27,353 nucleotides of DNA from Thiodiazotropha sp037382205 (GTDB lineage: Bacteria; Pseudomonadota; Gammaproteobacteria; Chromatiales; Chromatiaceae), in the NCBI GenBank assembly GCA_037382205.1, contig JARRQD010000050.1:1-27353 (forward strand), in the 5' to 3' direction. Below are positions 16,522-24,076 of the stretch, in pieces. The notes below the pieces were generated by a model. It worked only from the letters and a program-made list of their open reading frames with translations, did not search any database and was not told the origin of the DNA. Position 1 is the first letter of the stretch. Each line of letters opens with the position of its first letter. The position numbers and the translations under genes were made by a program.

Positions 16522-16547
16522 CACATATATGAAAATCAATATATGTG
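16522..16547. promoter_or_regulatory. AT-rich palindrome upstream of the CTERM gene
   Basis: CACATATAT at 16522-16530 pairs with ATATATGTG at 16539-16547 around an eight-base spacer, 44 bases upstream of the CTERM start codon. It could be an operator or a 5' leader hairpin. I could not place a confident promoter beside it. Confidence 0.35.
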
Positions 16548-17037
16548 GCAGTTATCTTAAACGATATACAATATAAACAAGTACTCGGGTTAACCCTAGT
16601 TTGTGACGTTGAAAGTTACAAAATGTGAAACAATAGACTATTTAAGGTTCACAACAGTAGCAACTCTCTAAAGTGGGTTTGTTTCAACAGGCCCTAACAG
16701 CATGGATGGCTGTGATTTTCGGCAGCGAAAAAGCTCAAATTCCATAAGTAACTTCTAATCTGGTAGCCGTCGATGATTGTCTTTAACCATTGTGTTTCTA
16801 TCGTAAAAAATAGTAACTGAATCACTGGTATTGTTAAGTTCCGCCAACTCTATCCAAACCCTATCCTTTCGGATAGGGGGGGCACCTGATACTTCTCGTG
16901 TTTTTTGATTTCAGGATAGACAGCACTACTGTCCCATTTGTTTTCTATTTATTTTGCTCGGTAAGCCTCGTTGCTTATGAATTGCAGGTGTTTTGTATTG
17001 ACCAGGATCCATGGACATGAGAATCGAAATAGAGGGG

Positions 17038-17166
17038 TCTCTTCTCCCACAGGGAGAAGGAGAGGATGAGGGGATGAATAATCAAAGCGCAAGCTTTTCA
17101 ACACATTCCCGGTTCCTTTAGATCCCCTCACCCCAACTCTCTCCCTGAGGGAGAGGGGGCTCAAAG
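17038..17166. repeat. REP-like head-to-head palindrome pair
   Basis: CTTCTCCC-ACA-GGGAGAAG (17041-17059) and CTCTCCC-TGA-GGGAGAG (17139-17155) are two short hairpins. The flanking ATGAGGGGA (17066-17074) and TCCCCTCA(C/T) (17123-17131) face each other as an outer inverted repeat. This is the common gammaproteobacterial REP type with GAGGG and CTCTCCC motifs. A partial third unit (CTCCTGAGGAAGAGGG) lies near 17240-17255. Confidence 0.65.
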
Positions 17167-17398
17167 TGTCTAACTATTCCAGACAACCGCGCGAGAACGG
17201 GGATGACGAAAACTGTGTAAAATGATCTTTTACAACATCCTCCTGAGGAAGAGGGTGCTCAGTGGGAGAGCGGTGGATAGAGAGTTGTCTTCAACAACAA
17301 TACCCGAGATCCTCGATCTGTGGGTTCCAACCTCCTACACGATACTTTCTTGCATCAGCACTGTTTGTGTTCGAATTACCAACCGCATCAATAACGAG

Positions 17399-17446
17399 TG
17401 TGGTGGCTCACGAACATTAATGATGCGGTTCGCACAGCTCACCACA
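17399..17446. other. Imperfect long hairpin in the gene-free region
   Basis: TGTGGTG at 17399-17405 pairs with CACCACA at 17440-17446, and CGAAC at 17411-17415 pairs with GTTCG at 17428-17432, with small bulges between them. It could be a decayed repeat or a structured RNA. Nothing else supports a function. Confidence 0.3.
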
Positions 17447-17640
17447 TCCGCGAATTCTTCAGTTGTTGGGGTTTCTATGTGAGCGGTCACGGCTTGAGAT
17501 CCAGCTGTCTCTCATCAATGCAGAAAATAGTGTTGTTTCTGCTATGTGAGAATGCATGAAACAGGTTTACAATAGCTAGATGTAATCATGCTTTATTTCG
17601 TGTTATTTAACTGAATTAATATCAACATAGTGTTATAGAA

Positions 17641-17943
17641 ATGGTAGATAAAAGATACGGTGGCATTCACAAAGACCCTAAAGGGGCAATGAACCCGACT
17701 GGAAATGTCATCCGTGATGCCTGGGTCTTTGGCCTGATTCCTGAAACAGAGACTTGTGAAGGGTGGACTGTACAGGGGATTGACGCACTCTATGACAAAG
17801 TGACCAACGAGTGGGAAAAGTATGGCCATTTAGTCTCAAACCTTCCTGCCGAATTGGCTGAGCGTCACAGTCGTATCTATCAGGAGGCGGTTACAGAGGC
17901 AAAACGGAAAGGCTGGAACCCTGAATTGGGTGAGAATGATTGA
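17641..17943 (+). CDS. Unrecognised small soluble protein, 100 residues
   Basis: I do not recognise this 100-residue protein. It is polar, has no signal peptide or membrane span, and carries a compact segment Asn-Pro-Thr-Gly-Asn-Val-Ile-Arg-Asp-Ala-Trp-Val-Phe-Gly-Leu-Ile-Pro at about residues 18-34. This is followed by a mostly helical half ending in Lys-Gly-Trp-Asn-Pro-Glu-Leu-Gly-Glu. The aromatic and proline pattern looks conserved rather than random. No clear ribosome site precedes the ATG. It is followed nine bases later by another unknown gene, whose ribosome site overlaps this gene's stop codon, so the two are likely translated together. The pair converges on cbbO. Confidence 0.65.
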   Translation: MVDKRYGGIHKDPKGAMNPTGNVIRDAWVFGLIPETETCEGWTVQGIDALYDKVTNEWEKYGHLVSNLPAELAERHSRIYQEAVTEAKRKGWNPELGEND

Positions 17944-17952
17944 GGTCTCAGG

Positions 17953-18411
17953 GTGAGTGATCGGCTAAGTGAAATATTTTTCCGCCCAGATGAGTTGGCC
18001 TGTGAACGTTTGACCATTCCGGCCCCACTCTACAATCAATGTCGGCTGATGCTGAGGCGCTGTCAATACGAACATCTCTTTGTGCCGGTTCGGACGATGC
18101 AGGTGCTGGCGGTGATCGATGATGAAGAGGTAATTTTTGTTGACAACCAAGCCTATGCGGTGAGAGATGGCGAGGGGGGTAAACTGATCCGACTGGCCTG
18201 GAAGTTTCGCCGGGATCAGCAGCGGGATAATCTGACCGAACCGGCGCCAATCGATCTGATCTACTACGACGACAAGGCCAGAGAGCTGCATACTCGACTG
18301 GTCAGTGAGTTTAAAAAGGCTTTGGACCTGATTGAGGAGCGGGCCAGGGAGCATGGCTGTGAAGCCAAAGTCAAGCGGGTTCTGCCATTTCAAAAAGCCG
18401 GTTCCAAATAG
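17953..18411 (+). CDS. Unrecognised soluble protein, 152 residues
   Basis: The start is GTG at 17953; the GAGGT ribosome site at 17942-17946 overlaps the stop codon of the gene before, which suggests translational coupling. The 152-residue product has no signal peptide or membrane span. The N-terminal half is a beta-rich stretch (Val-Leu-Ala-Val-Ile-Asp-Asp-Glu-Glu-Val-Ile-Phe-Val-Asp), followed by a basic Trp-Lys-Phe-Arg-Arg-Asp block and a long charged helix near the C-terminus (about 112-135). I do not recognise the family. It ends only 14 bases from the cbbO stop codon on the other strand, with no clear terminator between them. A link to RuBisCO activation is only suggested by position. 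Confidence 0.65.
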   Translation: MSDRLSEIFFRPDELACERLTIPAPLYNQCRLMLRRCQYEHLFVPVRTMQVLAVIDDEEVIFVDNQAYAVRDGEGGKLIRLAWKFRRDQQRDNLTEPAPIDLIYYDDKARELHTRLVSEFKKALDLIEERAREHGCEAKVKRVLPFQKAGSK

Positions 18412-18425
18412 CTCGGCTTGCCCGG

Positions 18426-20807
18426 TCAGCCGGTTAGGGCGGCGAACACACTGGGTAGTCTCTCCGGCAGCCGCTCCACATTGTCAACGATTGAGTAGCC
18501 GTTCTCACCGAATATTCTGGCCACATAGCGATCCGCATTCGGATCCAGGGTCAGGCAGTAAGTATAGACCCCCTGCATGGCCAGATCTTCAACCGCCTTT
18601 TTCGCGTCGTGGCGCAGATACTGTGGATCCCTTTCGTCGATATCCGCCGGTTCACCGTCAGTAACCAGTAGAACCAATCGCTTCTGAGCGTTCTGTTGGG
18701 TGAGGTGCCAACCGGCGTGGCGCAGTGCGGCCCCCATCCGGGTTGACAGGCCGCCTTTCATTCCAGCCATGCGCGCTTTTGCCTCATCATCGTAACTTTG
18801 CTCAAAATCTTTGAATCGGTAGTACTGCACATCATGTCGGCCGTCAGAGGCGAAGCCATGGACGGCAAAGTTATCGCCGATAGAATCGATCGCCCAGGAG
18901 AGCAGTCCGGCCGATTCGCGGGTCAGGTCGAGAATGCTCTCTTGCTCTTCAAAGCCCTCTTCACCTTCGGAGATCTCTCCGATCTTCTCATTGGTCGACT
19001 CTGACAGGTCGAGCAGCAGCACAATCGACAGGTCACGGATATGTCGGGTGATACGGATATTGATCCGCGGATCCGGCATAACACCACGACGAATGTCGAT
19101 CATTGCGCGGATCGCTGCGTTCAGATCCAGTTCCTCTCCCTCTTCATAACCCCGGCGGCGGACGATACCCTGGGGCTGCAAGGCATCAATCAGATGGCGG
19201 ATGCGCGAGGCGATGGGTTTATGTTTGGTGAGGATCTCGTCCATGACCTCTGGATCGCCAACCCCCTGCTTACGCTCGATTAGGGTGACCCAGTCGGGGC
19301 GGGCCAGTTGTACGTGGTAGTCCCACTCGTTATAGTGGTAAGGATCCGATACCGGTTCCACACCCTCCATTTCATTGTAACTGACCCCCATGTCTTCATA
19401 GGGGAACAGCTCGGTATCCAGTACCCAGACCTCCTGAGGGTTATCATCCTTCATCTCAGAATCTATCTCGTTGACGAACTCCATCAAACTGACATATTTG
19501 CGTACGGATTTCTGAGAGGTTGGTAGATAGTCGACACCCTGGGACTCGAACATGTTTTCGGAGAATTCCCAGAAGTAGCGGTTGTCATCCCGATAGGGAA
19601 TCGGCCATTCTGAGAGGATTCTAACGCTTGGAATCTTGGCGATTTCAACCATCTTGTTGTAGAAGTCGACTCCGGCCATCCAGGCCAGACGGGGATTGTA
19701 GGGATCTGACTCAAGTTTGGCGTAGAAGTCGTCCGCCACGTGGTTGATGACTTCAAGCGCATCGCGATAGTCTCGATCCATGATCGCTCTGGTGGTGCGC
19801 ATCATCAGGTCCATGGTTTCATGGGGCTTGCTCTGATCGTCATGCTCCCCCGGCTCAGCCGTAAAGAACTGTAACCAGAGTTTTCTCAGGCCTGGAAATT
19901 CACTGTAGGCGAGATACTCGACCCGGGCATCCTCGAACAGCTCGATCATCCGCATCTGCGCTTGGGATAACTGTTCGGCAGAGATCGGATCGCGGGTATA
20001 GACCATATGGGCGGCCGCATGGGCCGCTGTGGCCCGGTAAACCTCCATGCCATCGATACCGCGGAAAGGGTCAAAGGCATCAGGTACATGGATCTGGAAA
20101 TTTTCGATAAAGGGGCGAATGCCTTGACGGGATTCGAAATCCCCGGCGGTGGGGCGCATGAAGAAGGCTCTTGCCCAGAGCGCCCGCAGATAGAAGTTGA
20201 GCTTCCGCTGGTTGTCGATAAACAGGGTGCCGCGTCGCTCCGATTGAAGAATCGAACGGGAAGACTCGGTCTCGAGACCGAAGTAGGCCAGCTGACCATC
20301 CAGATCCCGCTGGTGGGCCTGTGCGCCCCACATCACCCAGCGCCTCAGGCCACCCAGGGTCAATTTGGCGAGCAGTTCATCCAGGTTCTCCATCATTGGA
20401 CGCAGCCCCCTTGGGGTTTTGCCGGTCATCTGGTGAAGCAGCTTGAGAAAGCCGCGCATCACCTCCGCATCACCCAGCCTGGAGGCGGCCAATGGCAGGT
20501 TTGCGACGATCAGAGTGATCACACTGCCAGAGGTATGCGAGGCGAGTTTCATCATCGCTTCGACGATATCCGGGATGATGTCTTCGCCCACCTCTTTGGC
20601 AACCCCGGGCATCTCCTGCACATAGCTCAGTACAAGATCTTGACCCCGACCTAGGGTGCAGAAGGCACGCATCCCTTCGAGGTAGTTTTGCAGGCCGCGG
20701 GGAGACATCACACGCTGGGCTTCATGGTAGGAAGATTCGAGTGCTTCCGCGTGTTCATGATCCCCCTCATCACGGCAGGAAACGTATTCGGTGAAATCGA
20801 CACTCAT
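18426..20807 (-). CDS. cbbO: CbbO, RuBisCO activase adaptor with VWA domain
   Basis: CbbO is the adaptor that ties the CbbQ AAA+ ring to inhibited RuBisCO so that tight-binding sugar phosphates can be removed. The 793 residues fit the family. A long helical N-terminal region is followed by a C-terminal von Willebrand A domain with the MIDAS metal site Asp-Leu-Ser-Glu-Ser-Thr at about residue 600, later Ser-Thr-Arg-Met-Gly-Ala-Ala-Leu-Arg-His, and Val-Thr-Asp-Gly-Glu-Pro-Ala-Asp. It is the last gene of the form I operon, 199 bases after cbbQ. Its ribosome site is weak, in contrast to cbbL, cbbS and cbbQ, so it is probably made in small amounts. It meets an unknown gene end to end. Confidence 0.93.
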   Translation of the reverse strand: MSVDFTEYVSCRDEGDHEHAEALESSYHEAQRVMSPRGLQNYLEGMRAFCTLGRGQDLVLSYVQEMPGVAKEVGEDIIPDIVEAMMKLASHTSGSVITLIVANLPLAASRLGDAEVMRGFLKLLHQMTGKTPRGLRPMMENLDELLAKLTLGGLRRWVMWGAQAHQRDLDGQLAYFGLETESSRSILQSERRGTLFIDNQRKLNFYLRALWARAFFMRPTAGDFESRQGIRPFIENFQIHVPDAFDPFRGIDGMEVYRATAAHAAAHMVYTRDPISAEQLSQAQMRMIELFEDARVEYLAYSEFPGLRKLWLQFFTAEPGEHDDQSKPHETMDLMMRTTRAIMDRDYRDALEVINHVADDFYAKLESDPYNPRLAWMAGVDFYNKMVEIAKIPSVRILSEWPIPYRDDNRYFWEFSENMFESQGVDYLPTSQKSVRKYVSLMEFVNEIDSEMKDDNPQEVWVLDTELFPYEDMGVSYNEMEGVEPVSDPYHYNEWDYHVQLARPDWVTLIERKQGVGDPEVMDEILTKHKPIASRIRHLIDALQPQGIVRRRGYEEGEELDLNAAIRAMIDIRRGVMPDPRINIRITRHIRDLSIVLLLDLSESTNEKIGEISEGEEGFEEQESILDLTRESAGLLSWAIDSIGDNFAVHGFASDGRHDVQYYRFKDFEQSYDDEAKARMAGMKGGLSTRMGAALRHAGWHLTQQNAQKRLVLLVTDGEPADIDERDPQYLRHDAKKAVEDLAMQGVYTYCLTLDPNADRYVARIFGENGYSIVDNVERLPERLPSVFAALTG

Positions 20808-20969
20808 GATACAGTACTCGCTGGCTACGTATTACCGTCCTGGTCTGCAGATCGACTGGTGGGTATGAACGCTCAAGGCCTGATCCAACTCACCATCCAA
20901 CTCTCAGCAACAGAGCGGTAGATCATCGCTCTACCGGCCATTGGTCATTCAGGTAGAGCGGTGTTGCAT

Positions 20970-20996
20970 GCGAATAAACCATTGGCGTTTATTCGC
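20970..20996 (-). other. 10-bp hairpin between cbbQ and cbbO
   Basis: GCGAATAAAC (20970-20979) pairs perfectly with GTTTATTCGC (20987-20996), seven-base loop, 10 bases past the cbbQ stop codon. No T-run follows on the minus strand. A partial terminator or an mRNA-stabilising structure that lowers cbbO output is plausible. The rest of the 199-base gap holds a smaller hairpin near 20914-20936 and no gene. Confidence 0.5.
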
Positions 20997-21006
20997 GGAC
21001 TAAAAC

Positions 21007-21813
21007 TCAAAAATAGGTATTAACCGCAGCGCCCAGGGTATCGCGCATGTCAGGATCGTCAGTCAACGGTGTGACCAGCGCCATCTGGCAGGCGTCATTC
21101 GGACTGATCCCCTTGGCCACCAGTTGAGCGGCATAGACCAACAGACGGGTGGACATGCCTTCGTCCAAACCATGCCCCTTCAGATTGCGCGAGCGCTGTG
21201 CGATCTGCACCAGCTTTTCCGCAGTTGCACTGTCCACGCCACCTTCGTGGGTAACGATCTCGGTTTCGATCTCGGTCTTAGGATAGTCGAAGTCCATGCC
21301 GCCAAAGCGCTGTTTGGTGGACTGCTTCAGATCCTTCATCAGCGATTGATAACCTGGGTTGTAGGAGATCACAATCTGAAAGTCGTCGTTGGCCTTGACC
21401 AGTTCCCCCTTCTTTTCGAGCGGTAACTCTCGCCGGTGATCGGTCAATGGGTGGATCACCACAGTGGTATCCTGGCGAGCTTCCACCACCTCGTCGAGAT
21501 AACAGATGGCGCCGATGCGTGCGGCAACGGTCAGCGGGCCGTCCTGCCATTTAGTGCCATTGATGTCGAGCAGAAATCGACCAACCAGATCCGAAGCGGT
21601 CATATCCTCGTTACAAGCGACGGTAATCAGCGGCTTTTGCAGCTTCCACGCCATGTGTTCAACAAACCGTGATTTACCGCAACCGGTCGGACCCTTCAGC
21701 ATGACTGGCATGCGAGCGTCGTATGCGGCTTGATACATCTCAACCTCATTATGCACAGGGCGGTAATAAGGCTCCTGGGTGATCATATACTGATCGCGGT
21801 CGATTTCGCTCAT
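21007..21813 (-). CDS. cbbQ: CbbQ, AAA+ ATPase of the RuBisCO activase
   Basis: CbbQ is a MoxR-type AAA+ ATPase that forms a hexamer with one CbbO and reactivates RuBisCO. The 268 residues show Walker A Gly-Pro-Thr-Gly-Cys-Gly-Lys-Ser at 41-48 and Walker B Ile-Cys-Tyr-Leu-Asp-Glu at 103-108. A sensor region (Ile-Val-Ile-Ser-Tyr-Asn-Pro-Gly-Tyr) and the CbbQ C-terminal domain ending in Ala-Val-Asn-Thr-Tyr-Phe follow. A GGAGGA site sits close to the ATG. It follows cbbS by 182 bases that hold two inverted repeats. The linkage to cbbLS without carboxysome genes marks the form IAq type. Confidence 0.95.
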   Translation of the reverse strand: MSEIDRDQYMITQEPYYRPVHNEVEMYQAAYDARMPVMLKGPTGCGKSRFVEHMAWKLQKPLITVACNEDMTASDLVGRFLLDINGTKWQDGPLTVAARIGAICYLDEVVEARQDTTVVIHPLTDHRRELPLEKKGELVKANDDFQIVISYNPGYQSLMKDLKQSTKQRFGGMDFDYPKTEIETEIVTHEGGVDSATAEKLVQIAQRSRNLKGHGLDEGMSTRLLVYAAQLVAKGISPNDACQMALVTPLTDDPDMRDTLGAAVNTYF

Positions 21814-21841
21814 CTTCTCCTCCGGGTCTGCTTGGAGTTTG

Positions 21842-21925
21842 TAAATTTTAAATTATCGGCTTTTGCGCTTTCAGCTTTCCTGTTTGCCGCTGCGGCGGTG
21901 GGAAAAACCGATAACTTAAAATTTA
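21842..21925 (-). other. Long inverted repeat between cbbS and cbbQ
   Basis: 21842-21864 and 21903-21925 pair over 23 bases with two mismatches, around a 38-base loop that contains a GC-rich segment (CCGCTGCGGCGG). The structure stands between the highly expressed cbbLS and the activase genes. On the minus strand it could stall RNA polymerase or protect the cbbLS message from 3' decay. Confidence 0.6.
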
Positions 21926-21943
21926 ACGGTTTTTGAGTCTATG

Positions 21944-21966
21944 CCACCCGCTGGATCAGCGGGTGG
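21944..21966 (-). other. 10-bp GC-rich hairpin just after cbbS
   Basis: CCACCCGCTG (21944-21953) pairs perfectly with CAGCGGGTGG (21957-21966) around GAT, 30 bases past the cbbS stop codon. No T-run follows, so it is more likely an RNA-stability or attenuating element than a full terminator. Confidence 0.55.
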
Positions 21967-21995
21967 AATAGGATCAACTCAATACCTTGCGGATG

Positions 21996-22352
21996 TTAAG
22001 CCGGGTTACCCCGATAGATAACCATGGAGGCGCCGGCGCACTGGGCGTAGTTATCCAGACCCAGCAGGCGTACATGGTTGTTAGGGTGAGCGTTGTGGCA
22101 TGCCTCGCACTCCGCCAGGATAGTGTCCACATCGGTCTCACCAAACATCGGCAGCTTCCACATGTACCAGTAGGCTCCAGTCGCATTTTGTGGCTCGGTG
22201 TGTTCGATGGAAGGGTTCCAGCCTTTGGAGACGATGTAATCGATCTGTTTACGGATCTCATCGTTGCTCATGGACGGCAGGTAAGAGAAGGTCTCAAACT
22301 TGCGGCTATCTGTGTTAGATAGGCTGGATGCATAATCTTGCATATCACTCAT
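21996..22352 (-). CDS. cbbS: Ribulose-bisphosphate carboxylase small subunit, form I
   Basis: This is the small subunit of the L8S8 RuBisCO. The 118 residues contain the typical Phe-Glu-Thr-Phe-Ser-Tyr-Leu-Pro start of the fold at about 19-26, then Ile-Asp-Tyr-Ile-Val-Ser-Lys-Gly-Trp-Asn-Pro, Tyr-Trp-Tyr-Met-Trp-Lys-Leu-Pro-Met-Phe and Asn-His-Val-Arg-Leu-Leu-Gly. The N-terminus carries about 18 extra residues before the fold, as expected for the form IAq group, which is not packed in carboxysomes. A GAGGAA ribosome site lies seven bases before the ATG. The 79-base gap to cbbL includes a small 7-bp hairpin (22394-22400 with 22415-22421). Confidence 0.97.
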   Translation of the reverse strand: MSDMQDYASSLSNTDSRKFETFSYLPSMSNDEIRKQIDYIVSKGWNPSIEHTEPQNATGAYWYMWKLPMFGETDVDTILAECEACHNAHPNNHVRLLGLDNYAQCAGASMVIYRGNPA

Positions 22353-22431
22353 TGGTCTATTCCTCTAAATAATCGAATTTGAATCTGTCGTTTGCGGATG
22401 AGCGGTTGGTCGGGCATCCGCTGTGTGCAGT

Positions 22432-23850
22432 CTATTTGTGAGCAACGTCCAGCTTGTCGACAGTATCGAATTCGAATTTGATCTCTTTCCAGGTCTCCAT
22501 GGCAGCCTTCAGTTCTGGGCTGGATTTTGCTGCGTTGGTCAGGATGTCTTTACCCTCTTTCTCGATCTCACGACCCTGGTTGCGTGCTTCGACACAAGCC
22601 TCAACCGCGACACGGTTGGCAGCGGCGCCGGCCGCGTTGCCCCATGGGTGACCCAGGGTGCCGCCACCGAACTGCAGTACGGAGTCGTCGCCGAAGATGC
22701 TGACCAGTGCCGGCATGTGCCAGACGTGGATACCACCGGAAGCAACCGGCAGTACGCCGGGCATCGAGCCCCAATCTTGGTCGAAGAAGATACCGCGACT
22801 GCGATCCTCTTTGATGAAGCTGTCACGCATGATGTCGATCCAGCCCAGAGTTGCTTCGCGATCCCCTTCCAGCTTGCCCACAACGGTACCGGAGTGGAGG
22901 TGATCACCACCGGAAAGACGTAGAATCTTGGTCAAGACACGGAAGTGGATACCGTGGTGCGGGTTACGGTCGAGTACCGCATGCATCGCCCGGTGGATGT
23001 GCAGCAGCAGGCCGTTGTCCTGACACCAGCGAGCCAGTTGGGTGTTGGCAGACCAGCCACCGGTCAGGTAGTCGTGCATGATGATCGGTGCGCCAATCTC
23101 TTTGGCGTATTCGGCACGTTTCATCATCTCATCCGCAGTCGGTGCGGTAACGTTCAGGTAGTGACCTTTACGCTCACCGGTCTCAGCCTCTGCCTTGTGG
23201 ATCGCTTCCATAACAAAGTCGAAACGGTGTTTCCAGCGCATGAACGGCTGTGAGTTGACGTTCTCATCGTCTTTGGTGAAATCGAGACCACCACGGAGAC
23301 CTTCGTAGCAGGCGCGGCCATAGTTCTTTGCAGACAGACCCAGTTTTGGCTTGATGGTGCAACCGAGCAGAGGACGTCCATATTTGTTCAGCAGGTCACG
23401 CTCTACCTGGATACCCTGAGGTGGTCCATTACAGGTCAGTACATAGGCCAGTGGGAAGCGAATGTCTTCCAGACGCAGCGCACGCAGCGCCTTGAAACCA
23501 AATACGTTACCAACCAGAGAGGTCATAACGTTTACCACAGAGCCCTCTTCGAACAGATCGATCGGGTAGGCGACGAAAGCGTAAAAGCAGGTGTCGTCGC
23601 CGGGTACGTCTTCGATCGCGTAGGCGCGGCCTTTGTAATAATCCAGATCGGTTAACAGATCGGTCCAGACGGTGGTCCAGGTACCGGTGGATGACTCTGC
23701 AGCAACCGCAGCGGCAACCTCTTCACGAGGTACACCCGGCTGTGGGGTGACTTTGAAGCACGCCAGGAGGTCGGTCTCCTTCGGCGTATAATCGGGCATC
23801 CAGTATGTTTCGCGGTACTCTTTTACACCCGCATCATATTTCTTGGCCAT
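22432..23850 (-). CDS. cbbL: Ribulose-bisphosphate carboxylase large subunit, form IA
   Basis: This is the catalytic subunit of form I RuBisCO. The 472 residues are of typical form IA length. Catalytic residues visible are Lys167 (Thr-Ile-Lys-Pro-Lys), the carbamylated Lys193 in Gly-Gly-Leu-Asp-Phe-Thr-Lys-Asp-Asp-Glu with its metal ligands, His286 in His-Ile-His-Arg-Ala-Met-His, and loop-6 Lys326 in Gly-Lys-Leu-Glu-Gly-Asp. The N-terminal Ala-Ala-Glu-Ser-Ser-Thr-Gly-Thr-Trp-Thr-Thr-Val-Trp-Thr is the form I active-site contribution. A GGAGGA site lies nine bases before the ATG. It is first in cbbL-cbbS-cbbQ-cbbO and divergent from cbbR. No carboxysome genes follow. Confidence 0.98.
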   Translation of the reverse strand: MAKKYDAGVKEYRETYWMPDYTPKETDLLACFKVTPQPGVPREEVAAAVAAESSTGTWTTVWTDLLTDLDYYKGRAYAIEDVPGDDTCFYAFVAYPIDLFEEGSVVNVMTSLVGNVFGFKALRALRLEDIRFPLAYVLTCNGPPQGIQVERDLLNKYGRPLLGCTIKPKLGLSAKNYGRACYEGLRGGLDFTKDDENVNSQPFMRWKHRFDFVMEAIHKAEAETGERKGHYLNVTAPTADEMMKRAEYAKEIGAPIIMHDYLTGGWSANTQLARWCQDNGLLLHIHRAMHAVLDRNPHHGIHFRVLTKILRLSGGDHLHSGTVVGKLEGDREATLGWIDIMRDSFIKEDRSRGIFFDQDWGSMPGVLPVASGGIHVWHMPALVSIFGDDSVLQFGGGTLGHPWGNAAGAAANRVAVEACVEARNQGREIEKEGKDILTNAAKSSPELKAAMETWKEIKFEFDTVDKLDVAHK

Positions 23851-24076
23851 TTGTACGTGTCCTCCAGTTTAGGATTGCGTTGCCTTGAAACAAAGCCGGT
23901 TACATGGCCCGGCTAGCAGTAAAATTTCATCAATTTCCTCATCAAGGTGCAGTTAGTATAGGTAGGTTAAAGGATAAATGAAGTCAGATCTTTTGATCGA
24001 AATCATAAATAAATACTTATGCTATAATTGCTCCGTGATCAATTAATTTGCAGCTCCAATTCATGGGTCAACTGGT
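23851..24076. promoter_or_regulatory. Divergent cbbL/cbbR promoter region
   Basis: On the minus strand a -10 box TATACT (23960-23955) without a good -35 would place the cbbL start near 23948. The dyad at 24002-24020 would then be centred close to -63, the usual position for a LysR-type activator site. On the plus strand an extended -10 (TGC followed by TATAAT, 24023-24028) touches the dyad and probably drives cbbR, so CbbR binding would repress its own gene. Box assignments are by eye. Confidence 0.55.
24002..24020. promoter_or_regulatory. Putative CbbR operator between cbbL and cbbR
   Basis: Read toward cbbL (minus strand) the site is ATAAGTATTTATTTATGAT, which fits TNA-N8-TNA. It matches the site upstream of cbbM (11764-11782) at 17 of 19 bases. 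It lies 152 bases upstream of the cbbL start and 57 upstream of cbbR. Confidence 0.7.

Larger units (their letters stand above)
16548..17640. other. Gene-free region of about 1.1 kb
   Basis: No frame here has a ribosome site plus coding character. It holds a short perfect hairpin at 16859-16878 (CCCTATCC, loop TTTC, GGATAGGG), the REP-like pair at 17038-17166, a related fragment near 17240-17262, and a string of hairpins at 17284-17298, 17302-17325 and 17399-17446. An 86-codon frame at 17222-17482 overlaps these hairpins and is not believed. Confidence 0.55.

Noticed and set aside
17251..17330. tRNA-like stretch (GCTCAGTGGGAGAGC, like a D-arm, with a GGTTCCAACC further on)
   Set aside because: The acceptor stem does not pair, no canonical anticodon stem with a seven-base loop can be drawn, and there is no CCA. 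The D-arm likeness is explained by a REP-like unit.
17222..17482. 86-codon open frame in the gene-free region
   Set aside because: It runs through several hairpins, has no ribosome site, and its composition does not look like a folded protein.
20007..20654. 215-codon open frame antisense to cbbO
   Set aside because: It is a shadow of cbbO in GC-biased coding DNA, with no ribosome site.
21996..23850. Carboxysome locus next to cbbLS
   Set aside because: cbbLS is followed by cbbQ and cbbO, not csoS2, csoSCA or shell genes, and the small subunit has the non-carboxysomal type of N-terminus.
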